Shown piece by piece: positions 6,505 through 14,309 of a DNA stretch of 39,178 nucleotides (position 1 is the stretch's first letter; every line of letters starts with the position of its first letter). The position numbers and the translations under genes were made by a program. Source of the DNA: a virus; the IMG/VR virus record IMGVR_UViG_3300038361_000164, positions 171,086 through 210,263 of that record; one strand, given 5' to 3'. A model generated the notes under the pieces. That model searched no databases, was not told the origin of the DNA, and was given only the letters and a program-made list of their open reading frames with translations.

Positions 6505-7690
6505 CTTACTACTAAAAATAGAAAAGAATTTACATTTAGTTGAGGTTTACACGAAAGATAGACTCGGCACTTCGTAGAAGGGCTGAACAATCTTTCTTGT
6601 TTACGTCAAGTATATGCAAATTCAATTGCCATTCTGTGAATTCTCTATACCTAGAGAGTTCTTGTTTCGTTCAGATATTCCCATACCTGCGTATGCGTAG
6701 CACATGCGTTTAAACGAATCTAGTAAAATTAAATGTTTGGGCTTTTTACTACAAAGCGGCAAGAGATGTTTAAACCTTGGTTTACTCATCTTGATTTGCC
6801 AAGTAATTAGTTGGAACCCAGGCACGTAACGTACCTGTAGACATAGTCTAGTAAAAAGTTTGGATAGTTATTTATCACTAAAGAAGTACGGTTTCGAATA
6901 GTATACCCTACGTATTATGGTTTGGCTGGATACTTGCGGGTTAAGACGAGCTTATTGTGGGACCGCAGTCCCATTCAAGCGCTGTCTTATCCGGCGCTAA
7001 GTAGTCGGTCGAAACATAATACACTTGGTATACTAAGTGGAACCTGGTTCTCTCGAACATACTCTATGTTCTTTGTTTAAGTCTGTTAGTTTACAGACTT
7101 CCATATGCGAAACGCATCTGTTAAACGGTCTAATAAATAAGTTGGTTTTCCTTCACTACTAAAGGTCGAAGAAGCTTCTCTTATTCGCGGCTATTTACAT
7201 TTCATCCTTCTGAGAGTACTTCACCGTAGAGACACTTCGTAAAAGTTAATCCTTGAATAACTTTGCGGAGGGTTTCCTGAAGTAGGATCAGAAGGGTACA
7301 ATGAAACGGAAATAGGGGTGAATTCGTTGGGACCAGAGGAGATTCGAGATCTTTGGATGGAGACCATATCGAATAAAGGAATAATCGTTCGGACATGCTG
7401 TTCGACCGTTTACCGATGTTGGAGTTCCGGCATTAAGATTTAAGGCTGGAACGACCTAACCCGGTAAATGGTTCGGGACAGTGTCTGAATGTTATACCAT
7501 ATTTTGATATGCGGAAATAAGTAAACAGTAGCCTTACGCGGTTGTTTACGGTTTCCTTGTCTGGAGTTATTAACGAAAAAGAAATAAGTCAATAACGATC
7601 AAATGCGAAACGCATCTGTGAGAATTCTAGTAAAGGTGAGTCCGTAGGTGAAACGGACTCTAAAAGAAAGGAATATAACATGAGGTCATA
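6480..7690 (-). ncRNA. Large structured non-coding RNA unit (~1.2 kb)
   Basis: No SD-led reading frame of useful length occurs on either strand, although the unit has a promoter (E4) at one end and a terminator at the other. Many stable hairpins are visible: GAGTCCGT/ACGGACTC at 7638-7660 near the 5' end, ATGCG-AAA-CGCAT twice (7603-7615 and 7105-7117), GTCTGT/ACAGAC at 7081-7098, and a CAGGTACG/CGTGCCTG stem near 6820. TCTAGTAAA-type boxes recur at 6719, 6847, 7129 and 7626. CTACTAAA-type boxes recur at 6508, 6746, 6875 and 7155, suggesting a modular or repeated RNA. It resembles in size and setting the large phage RNAs GOLLD and ROOL, but I cannot assign a family. Confidence 0.6.
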
Positions 7691-7697
7691 TTACATA

Positions 7698-7715
7698 ATT
7701 CTTATACCCTATAAT
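7698..7715 (-). promoter_or_regulatory. Early-type promoter E4, drives the 1.2-kb RNA
   Basis: The minus strand reads ATTATAGGGTATAAGAAT, sharing GGTATAAGAAT with the other early sites but lacking the TTGG upstream pair. It lies about 35 bases before the first strong hairpin of the RNA unit. Confidence 0.6.
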
Positions 7716-7725
7716 ATTTTTTTAG

Positions 7726-7764
7726 TTGGTAAGCTCGAAGGTGAATCGAGCTATTTGTTACCAA
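7726..7764 (-). terminator. Long hairpin at 3' end of second RNA unit
   Basis: TTGGTAA and TTACCAA form the outer stem and AGCTCGA/TCGAGCT the inner stem. No U run follows on the minus strand, so this may be a 3' end structure or a Rho-type or processing site rather than a classical terminator. It immediately precedes promoter E4. Confidence 0.55.
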
Positions 7765-8143
7765 ACCCATTATAAGGAGAGCTGTAAACTAAGCAATACC
7801 CAAATTCTCGATATTACTTCTCTGTTACAGGGATGAATGAAAGGTTGTCTGTCACGATCCGCTAAGATCATAACTATAGGATTCCATTAACTGGAGCCTG
7901 CCCATTATCCCGGGCCAGTTACTTTATTTGTGGAAAGTATAAACCTGTGGGTTGAATCTCACCTATGAGCAGTTAATTGACAAATACTCGATTCAGAACG
8001 ACAAGCGTTCAAAGCAGAAGCGTAGAGCAGGAAGATAGAGAGATGGACTCTACGCCATGGATATTCGTCCGAAGACAAATATCGTAAATCAATCTCGGAG
8101 GGCTAAGTATGTGTGGCCACACAATATAAGCAATCTCCGAGTA

Positions 8144-8251
8144 TTAAAGACACTGTCGTACCGAGACTCGAACTCGGGAAGGACTCAAAGTCCCACTGTC
8201 CGCTTAATTTGTACTCCAGGGCGATCAGGACCTGGCCACGCAGTTCTTTAA
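8144..8251 (-). ncRNA. tRNA-like segment, not a canonical tRNA
   Basis: A perfect T-arm (CCGAG-TTCGAGT-CTCGG, 8161-8177) follows a long variable-arm-like hairpin (GGACT-TTG-AGTCC). A D-arm-like hairpin (CAGG/CCTG) lies upstream. The ends pair through TTAAAGA/TCTTTAA and an ACTGCGT/ACGACAGT stem with one bulged base. The stretch where an anticodon arm should be (about 8200-8215) does not form a proper stem, so no anticodon can be read. It could be a degenerate class II tRNA or a tRNA-like domain of the larger RNA. Confidence 0.4.
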
Positions 8252-8284
8252 TAAGTTTAAATCTTTAGTAATCTCTTACTCATC

Positions 8285-8302
8285 ATTCTTATACCAATTT
8301 TT
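8285..8302 (-). promoter_or_regulatory. Early-type promoter E5, divergent
   Basis: The minus strand reads AAAAATTGGTATAAGAAT and drives the second RNA unit. It is back to back with late promoter L1 only 14 bases away, so this short interval separates the leftward and rightward programmes. Confidence 0.65.
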
Positions 8303-8315
8303 GATAAAATAATCC

Positions 8316-8344
8316 TTTACACTTACACGGGAGTATTATATATT
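8316..8344 (+). promoter_or_regulatory. Late-type promoter L1, leaderless start
   Basis: TTTACA, 17 bp, TATATT. The start codon of the next gene lies six bases after the -10, where transcription itself should begin, so the mRNA is predicted leaderless. The upstream and spacer sequence (AAAATAATnCTTnACACTTACA, then CGGGAG) is shared with L4 at 21535. Confidence 0.75.
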
Positions 8345-8350
8345 AACAAT

Positions 8351-8650
8351 ATGGACAAATCTACATATGTTTTCGAAAAGCTGGCGAATAAACTAAACAA
8401 TAAACCACAATGAGTTAAGGACCTTGTTCCTGGAGCTGCATCTGGAGTGGTCACTAGTTTAATGTTTCACCCATTAGATACGTTACAAGTGTTGAGACAA
8501 ACAGAGAAAAAAATGCCTAACGTAACTTTAAAAAGATTGTATAAAGGGGTAGGATTAAAATTGTTAAAGCAAGTACCTACTATGGCAGTAGGCTACGGTG
8601 TGTACGGTGCTACAAAACGATATGTGGAAAATAAGTCTTCGGTTACTTAA
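8351..8650 (+). CDS. Tagged mitochondrial-carrier-like protein (99 aa)
   Basis: With one TGA (8411-8413) read as Trp, this is a 99-residue protein. Residues 1-12 are the shared tag (M-D-K-S-T-Y-V-F-E-K-L-A). Residues 27-95 resemble one repeat of the SLC25 mitochondrial carrier family: G-A-A-S-G-V-V-T-S, then F-H-P-L-D-T-L-Q-V-L-R-Q (carrier signature P-x-D-x-x-K/R-x-R, with Gln for Lys), then Y-K-G-V-G-L-K-L-L-K-Q-V-P and a second helix ending Y-G-A-T-K-R-Y. Classical carriers have three repeats; here there is one, giving two helices. It is first in the late operon behind a leaderless promoter. The family match is by motif only; any transport role is speculative. Confidence 0.65.
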
Positions 8651-8699
8651 TATATAATACAACAAAAAAGTTTTAAAAAAACATTATCAATAAAACTCT

Positions 8700-8727
8700 T
8701 TGCGTGTATACATAGATTGTGTATATT
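8700..8727 (+). promoter_or_regulatory. Late-type promoter L2 with leader hairpin
   Basis: TTGCGT, 16 bp, TATATT, then a leader of about 75 bases containing CCTGA/TCAGG (8753-8768) before the gene at 8811. The -10 hexamer is identical to the other late promoters; the -35 is weaker. Confidence 0.55.
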
Positions 8728-8810
8728 AAAGAACACAAGTAGAAAAATTATACCTGAGCTGCTTCAGGGGTTTTAAGCAGTAATTAAACTAAATAATGGA
8801 GATCATTATA

Positions 8811-9284
8811 ATGGACAAAGCAGAATTAATAATGGAAAAGATCGCCGCAGGTGGACATTTTAGAGCAGCTGGCAGCTCAATATACAAAGGCGTAAGAAGT
8901 GCAGCAGGCACAGCTAGAGGTCAAGTATCCAAAGGTTGGGCAGGCATCAAAGGTGGAGCTACTGTAGGTAAAGCCAAAGCAATGGAATACGCTGGATCAG
9001 CAAAAGCAAAAGCAGGAAAAGCTTACAGCAAAGGCAAAGATAAAGCAACAGCGGCTTATGAAAAAGCTAAAACTAAAGTTAAGGGAACAAAAGCTGCAAA
9101 GGATATTGGTGTAATGAAAGCACATAATAAAACAAGTAAATCCTATAAAGGTGCAAGAAAACGTACTGCAATTCGTGCAGGAGTTGTTGGAGCGGGAGCT
9201 ATTGCGTCCGGTGGAGCTGCATATGCATTATCTAAGAAAGCAGAACTTGCATTAGAAAAATTAGCTGAAGCATATCTTTCATAA
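8811..9284 (+). CDS. Tagged Ala/Gly/Lys-rich internal protein (157 aa)
   Basis: ATG 8811 is chosen over 8796 because GGAG precedes it and it restores the shared tag M-D-K-A-E-L-I-M-E-K-I-A. The body (residues 15-130) is low-complexity Ala, Gly, Lys and Tyr-Lys-Gly, strongly basic like nucleoid or core proteins. A small Gly/Ala hydrophobic segment follows (about residues 125-145). A second tag-like sequence (K-K-A-E-L-A-L-E-K-L-A) ends the protein. It is likely packaged in the head and cleaved at both tags, binding DNA or membrane. The single Trp is TGG. Confidence 0.65.
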   Translation: MDKAELIMEKIAAGGHFRAAGSSIYKGVRSAAGTARGQVSKGWAGIKGGATVGKAKAMEYAGSAKAKAGKAYSKGKDKATAAYEKAKTKVKGTKAAKDIGVMKAHNKTSKSYKGARKRTAIRAGVVGAGAIASGGAAYALSKKAELALEKLAEAYLS

Positions 9285-9301
9285 ATAAATAAATCAATAG
9301 T

Positions 9302-10621
9302 ATGGCAATCGGAATTCCGGATATCAAAATGTTTCGGGCTTTTCCGACTGTAAACAGTCCTCAAAAGGGAACTTTTAATATACAACTACATGAAGCGGAT
9401 CGTGCAGGAAGACATTACGACATTCGTATTGTTCTTCCTGGATCTTCTCATGCGTATTCCTGAGCTGCCAGAAAACTCCCAACATCTGGACAGAAGGTAA
9501 TGGCCATCGAACAACCAACTCACACGGAAAGCTATGTGGGTTGGTCTGGTACTATATCAAAAGGATATGGGAAAGGGACAGTGCGCTCAATTGTTAAAGA
9601 GCCAATCGAAGTCCTAGAAGCTACAGTAAATAAAGTTGTTTTTAACATATACACAGGAAACTCGGCAACTCGCTATCTACTAAAAAGAACTGGTGCGAAA
9701 GAATGGTTATGATATAACTATACTCTTACCACAGATAATACCGCAATACCTACCAAAAAACCTTCCTATAAAGAAATAGAGTTCTCAGCCCTTACAACTC
9801 TAAATAAAGAAGAAGTACATTCTCCTAAATTAGACGGAGCACATAATATAATTCGATTGCGACCAGAAAAACGGATAGATATTTATTCTTATAGAAAAAG
9901 TAAAAAAGGAAAAGAGAGAATAGATCATACATATAAAACAGATTTGTATAAAATAAGATCGCCAAAAGAATTTGGTGACTCGGTTATTAGAGGTGAATTA
10001 TATGTTCCCGGAAAAACTTCTACGGAAACTGGATCTATTTTAAACTCGAACGTATGAAAAGCTAGAAAGAAACAACAAGAATCAAACAACTCTTTAGATA
10101 TTAGGATTTATAATATTGACACTTACAAAGGAAAAGATGTAAGCAAGAAACCTTATAGAGAAAAACTTTTAATGTTACAAGAGATTAGTCGTCGAATTCC
10201 TCAACTTAAAATGATGGAATTAGCGCGTACACAAGGCGAAAAGTTAAAACTAATAGACCAGATCAAACACAAAAAACATAAGGAAACGGAGGAGGGAATT
10301 GTTGTATTTAATCTCAATAACCCTACACCTGTCAAAGCTAAAATAGCATCAGACTATGATGTGCTTATTACAGGAACATTTCCAGCAAAGCCTGGAACTA
10401 AATATCACGGAAACGCTATCGGCGGTTTTTTGGGACGACCAGAGAACAGTAACATTATTATTAGAATAGGTAGCGGCTTAACAGATCAGATTAGAAGAAG
10501 TGCTTATACTAATCCTGAAAAATACGCAGGACAGTGAGCAAAAGTAAAAGCTAACTCTAAATTAAAGAGTGGCAAATACCGTCATCCAAGATTTATTGAA
10601 TGACGTTATGAAAAATTTTAA
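9302..10621 (+). CDS. LigD-like phosphoesterase / ATP-dependent DNA ligase (439 aa)
   Basis: Five in-frame TGA codons read as Trp give 439 residues. Residues about 20-110 match the LigD 3'-phosphoesterase domain: H-E-A-D-R-A-G-R-H-Y-D-I-R-I, then Y-S-W-A-A-R-K-L-P, where the Trp is a TGA at an invariant family Trp, then S-G-T-I-S-K-G-Y-G-K-G-T-V. From residue 175 an ATP-dependent ligase follows: adenylation motif K-L-D-G, motif III-like I-R-G-E-L-Y, motif IV E-E-G-I-V-V, and a C-terminal OB region ending Y-R-H-P-R-F-I-E-W-R-Y-E-K-F. Phosphoesterase-ligase fusions belong to bacterial non-homologous end joining; no Ku or LigD polymerase domain is nearby. It lacks the tag of its neighbours. Start SD is weak. 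Confidence 0.85.
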
Positions 10622-10634
10622 AGGAGAAAATACA

Positions 10635-11216
10635 ATGGACAAAGCAGAATTTATATTTGAAAAGATTGCAGTAAGTGGCAAACTCTTTGGCAAAGCATTA
10701 AAAAGTAGAGTAAAAGATGTTCGTAAAGCCTATAAAACTGATTACAGTAAGGGATCTAAATTACACGAAAAAACCTTAAATCAAACACAAGGACGTACTA
10801 TACGAAAAGGATTGAAAAAAATTCATAAAAAATCAGGTGGAAAAGGAAAAAACTATTATGGATCTAAAACCGAAAGAGCTATGACAGAAGTACATAGCAG
10901 AGTTTTAACTACTCCTAAAATGAAATATTTTTCACCCACTAAATCTCAAAATATGTACAATAAATCTATGAGTAAGAAAGCAGCTGTAAGTACTAAATTC
11001 CGAAATATGAGTAAGCTAGCCGTTTTAGGGCTTGCCGCAAAAGCTTTTGCAAAGGTTACTAGACGTGTTAGTGCTTTAAAAAATTTAAAAAAACCAGCAG
11101 TTAGAGCAAGGGTGTATAAACACATAAAAACTAAAAACCCTTTATCTTCGACAGCAAAGTTTAAAAGTATGAAAAAAATACAACGACTTGGAGATGCCCC
11201 AAAGTTTGATATTTAA
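10635..11216 (+). CDS. Tagged basic internal protein (193 aa)
   Basis: ATG 10635 has SD AAGGAG and gives the tag M-D-K-A-E-F-I-F-E-K-I-A; an upstream GTG frame is rejected. The rest is very basic (Lys/Arg/Ser/Tyr), with a short hydrophobic patch (M-S-K-L-A-V-L-G-L-A-A-K-A-F-A) near residue 130 and a further tag-like M-S-K-K-A. No Trp. It is probably a head-internal, DNA-associated protein. No domain recognised. Confidence 0.65.
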   Translation: MDKAEFIFEKIAVSGKLFGKALKSRVKDVRKAYKTDYSKGSKLHEKTLNQTQGRTIRKGLKKIHKKSGGKGKNYYGSKTERAMTEVHSRVLTTPKMKYFSPTKSQNMYNKSMSKKAAVSTKFRNMSKLAVLGLAAKAFAKVTRRVSALKNLKKPAVRARVYKHIKTKNPLSSTAKFKSMKKIQRLGDAPKFDI

Positions 11217-11843
11217 ATGGAATATAAACACCACGCATTAAAAACTTCAGTAGTAGGATTATCTGGCGCAGCCGATATTTTAATACCAGGACCTGTAGAA
11301 ACTATACTTGCTGGGGCCTTGGCTCCAAAGGGTAAAAAGGTTAGAGCAAGCACTCTAGCCACAGCGGATTCAACTATAGGTTCTGTTCCTGGCTATACTG
11401 CGTTGGCTATTGCTAGTAAAGCTCCATTAAAAAAATGATTCAAGAAACAAGAAGGATTTAAAAGTGGAGTGAAAAATGCTTTTAGCTCTTTACGAAAACT
11501 TAAAGCGAAACAACTTTATAAAACATATAAAGGACCTCTTGCTTTATTAGGAATAGGAAGTGCTTTAGGAAGTGCGTATGGATATAATCGTGCTATAAAA
11601 CAAGCAGAGTATGACCCAACTTTAGAACGACAACTTCCTGGCTGAGATAATCATCTTCTCCAAGGAAGAAAAAGACTTCTCAATACTTCTAAGAAGCTAT
11701 CAAGTGAATCTATTCGCGCGTTAGGTGACGAATGAATTTTTAGAAAACCACCTAAGGGCGTGCGTAAATTTGGATACACAGGACATATCTCTAAAAAAGC
11801 AGAAACAGTGTTCAATAAAGTAAAGGAATGGCATAATGAATAA
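11217..11843 (+). CDS. Hypothetical protein with Gly/Ala membrane segments (208 aa)
   Basis: Three TGA codons (11436, 11643, 11733) read as Trp keep the frame open. The N-terminal 70 residues are hydrophobic and Gly/Ala/Pro-rich (A-A-D-I-L-I-P-G-P-V-E-T-I-L). A second hydrophobic stretch lies around residues 103-122 (P-L-A-L-L-G-I-G-S-A-L-G-S-A-Y-G). The C-terminus is basic and carries K-K-A-E-T-V-F-N-K-V, a degenerate tag. It starts one base after the previous stop and its TAA lies inside the start of the next gene. Possibly a membrane-active internal protein. Confidence 0.6.
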
Positions 11844-12903
11844 ATCAGAATATATTTTCACTAAAATTGCAAAAGAAAAATTAATGGATCTTTGAGCCAA
11901 ACAAAATGTGCCAATAGGCATGACAACCAAACAATGAAATGATGATTATAATTCTCAATGATATGATTATAGTGCAAAAAAGAAATCTACAGGTAGTAAA
12001 TCTTTAATGGCTTTTGATAAAGAATATCGTTCTATGCATAAATATAACTTCACTGCAGCAGATCAAAAAAAATATGTAAGTCAATCGAGAAAACGAGCAT
12101 TACTTACTGTAGGCACTTTAGGTGCTGTAGGTGCTTTAGGAGGCTATTTGGTGACTAAAAAATTTAAAAAATTTGCCACAATAGGATCCACAAGAGGTGC
12201 AGCAATAGGAGCGGCAACCCTTGGAGGATTATCTGCCCTTTCGCAAGGAGCGCATGTACGCGGATCTTTTAAAGATTGACAAAAAAGTAATAAAAATAAA
12301 TCTTTTAAAGCATATACAAAATCAGAACGTGGAAAAGGAACTATAAATCCTGCTTTAAAAGAAGTGGGGAGTAATTTTATGTGAGGAGGCTTATCTGGGG
12401 CTTACTTAGGTACTGGGTTTAGAAGAGCAACAAGTTATAAAGGCTATAAAGGCTATAAAGGCTATAAAGCTTCTACACATTCAGTAGATAGCTTATTAAA
12501 AACTTTTGGAGGAACTAAAGGACAGTTCAAGACTAAAAAAGATGTAAACATGGCTTGAAGAAGTGCGGCTAAAAAATATCATCCAGATAGAAATCCAGGC
12601 AATATAAAAGCCGAAGCTAAAATGAAAAATATAAACAATGCGTATACAGAAGTAAAAACAACTGACTGGTTTAGCAAGCTTGCCGCGTTATATAAAGTAA
12701 GTGGGTCCATGGGTCAGAAAAGGTTAAATAGATTAGGAGGGCACACAGTTAAACAACTTCAGGCGCTAACCAAAGCAATGAAGGCCGGAAAATTGACTCC
12801 TAAGGAAGGAGGAGCTTTACATGCGAAGATAATGAGAAAACTTCATCCGACACTTCAAAAAATAAATTATAAACTTCAAAAAGGAATAGATAAACTTCCA
12901 TAA
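11836..12903 (+). CDS. Tagged J-domain membrane-active protein (355 aa)
   Basis: Six TGA codons read as Trp join three fragments into 355 residues. It begins with the tag (M-N-K-S-E-Y-I-F-T-K-I-A). Two Gly/Ala hydrophobic hairpins follow (about residues 92-115 and 120-142). A Y-K-G repeat encoded by GGCTATAAA units (12440-12472) comes next. Around residues 220-275 lies a J-domain with the diagnostic H-P-D in K-K-Y-H-P-D-R-N-P-G-N and the family's K-M-K-N-I-N-N-A-Y ending. J-domains stimulate Hsp70/DnaK ATPase. A packaged J-domain protein could recruit host DnaK on entry or in assembly. Confidence 0.75.
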
Positions 12904-12908
12904 TAACA

Positions 12909-14309
12909 ATGGATAAGGCCCTTTTCATATTTGAAAAATTAGCAGCTGACCAGTCGCATCAAGCTAGAGTTCTAAAAAAGCTTGAAAAGACTAATAGGCT
13001 TTTGCTATACCATGGATTGGGTTCAGGAAAAACGTACACAGCGCTTCGAGCAGGTGAGAAATTTAAACAACATATCACAGCAGTAGGTCCAGCAGCGCTT
13101 AAAGGCAACTTTCCTAAAGAGAAGCAGAAACATAACATAAAAGGCACCTTAAAATATTTTTCATATAATAAGCCTCCTACAAAGGACGTGTCTAAAAATA
13201 TAGTAGTATTTGACGAAGCACACAGAATGGGTAGAGTGGAATCACAGCGTTCACATTATCCAGATAAAATAAAAGGTAGCAAAACATTGTTCTTAACAGG
13301 AACACCAATTAGAAATGAACCAGCGGAATTAATACCTATTTTAAGAGGATTAGATATTCCAGTTGGAAGAGATAAAAAAAGATTTAATCAGGCATTTGTT
13401 CAAGAAATAAGACAAAAACCTGGATTCTTTGCTAGAGTATTTAAAGGGGTAAAACCAGGAACAATTAAGCGAGGCAAAAATTTAGGCATACTATCAAGAG
13501 CACTAAAAGGCAAGGTGGATTATCATGCTCCACAGACAAATAAAGATTATCCCTCAGTTAAAACTCAGCGAATCGAAACTGTTATGTCAGAGCGACAACA
13601 ATCTACCTATAACATGGTAATGAAAGAACATGCCGATTTGCGCTATAAAATTAGACACGGTATTGCGCCGTCTAAAACAGAGTCATCTCGTATGAATGCG
13701 TTTTTAACAGCAGCCAGACAGGTATCCAATCGTCCGGGCAAATATAATTTAAGCGCTACAGAAGCTGACGCGCCCAAGATAAACGCCGCATTCGACGAAA
13801 TAAAGAGACGCCACAAAAAGAACAAAAGATATAGAGGTGTAACATACTCCACATATCTTGGGCACGGTATCGACCCAATGGCTAAAAGATTGAGTAGAAC
13901 TAAGATCCCATTTGCATCTTTCACAGGTAGACTTAATGATAAGGAAAAATCTAATATTATTAAAAAGTATAATACTGGAAAAATTAAACACCTACTTATT
14001 TCTGGCGCAGGCGCAGAAGGTTTAGATTTAAAAGGCACAAGATTATTACAGATAATGGAACCTCACTGGAACGAGCCGATGTTAAAACAAATTAAGGGTA
14101 GAGTGAAACGATTTAAATCTCATACACATTTACCGAAAAAAGAGCGCAATATAACAATTCAGACGTATATTAATAAACCACGTAAAACACGTTGGTTGAA
14201 AAAACAGCATAGCGGTACAGATGAATATCTAGAACTACTATCTAAAAACAAACAAAATCTTGTAAGCGATTTTACTAACGTATTAAAGAGGGTTGGAAGT
14301 GCAAAGTAA
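12909..14309 (+). CDS. Tagged SF2 DNA helicase/ATPase (466 aa)
   Basis: Residues 1-12 are the tag (M-D-K-A-L-F-I-F-E-K-L-A). SF2 motifs follow in order: Walker A G-L-G-S-G-K-T (about residue 37), motif II D-E-A-H (about 100), motif III T-G-T-P (about 130), motif V S-G-A-G-A-E-G-L-D-L-K (about 365) and motif VI Q-I-K-G-R-V-K-R-F (about 393). Its layout is closest to SNF2/early-transcription-factor-like viral helicases. Both Trp are TGG. With the tag it is a candidate head-packaged helicase delivered with the DNA. It overlaps the next gene by 11 bases. Confidence 0.85.
   Translation: MDKALFIFEKLAADQSHQARVLKKLEKTNRLLLYHGLGSGKTYTALRAGEKFKQHITAVGPAALKGNFPKEKQKHNIKGTLKYFSYNKPPTKDVSKNIVVFDEAHRMGRVESQRSHYPDKIKGSKTLFLTGTPIRNEPAELIPILRGLDIPVGRDKKRFNQAFVQEIRQKPGFFARVFKGVKPGTIKRGKNLGILSRALKGKVDYHAPQTNKDYPSVKTQRIETVMSERQQSTYNMVMKEHADLRYKIRHGIAPSKTESSRMNAFLTAARQVSNRPGKYNLSATEADAPKINAAFDEIKRRHKKNKRYRGVTYSTYLGHGIDPMAKRLSRTKIPFASFTGRLNDKEKSNIIKKYNTGKIKHLLISGAGAEGLDLKGTRLLQIMEPHWNEPMLKQIKGRVKRFKSHTHLPKKERNITIQTYINKPRKTRWLKKQHSGTDEYLELLSKNKQNLVSDFTNVLKRVGSAK

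Larger units (their letters stand above)
7720..8275 (-). ncRNA. Second structured RNA unit (~0.55 kb)
   Basis: Downstream of promoter E5 on the minus strand there is no credible gene but a chain of hairpins. These are CTCGGAG/CTCCGAG enclosing a GTGTGG-CC-ACAC arm (about 8093-8141), GATATTTGTC closed by a UUCG tetraloop (8058-8081, stable only in the minus-strand reading), GCGTAGAG/CTCTACGC (about 8023-8053), GAACG/CGTTC near 8000, and AACTGG/CCAGTT enclosing GCCC/GGGC near 7890-7922. The C(UUCG)G loop fixes the RNA strand. The 5' part holds a tRNA-like segment. Family unassigned. Confidence 0.55.

Noticed and set aside
6622-7396. Two short minus-strand frames (6622-6825, 7202-7396) in the RNA region
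   Set aside because: No SD, no protein-like composition, and they lie inside strongly structured, promoter-to-terminator sequence.
8155-8215. A tRNA-Gln (anticodon TTG) on the minus strand
   Set aside because: TTTGAG can be placed in an anticodon loop, but it pairs better as a variable arm, the anticodon stem is poor, and D- and acceptor arms do not fit.
10100-10140. A further late promoter at TTGACACTTACA
   Set aside because: It is inside the ligase coding sequence and no TATATT lies 17 bases downstream.
12440-12472. GGCTATAAA tandem repeat as a CRISPR-like or regulatory array
   Set aside because: It is in frame and encodes Y-K-G repeats within the J-domain protein; no spacers exist.
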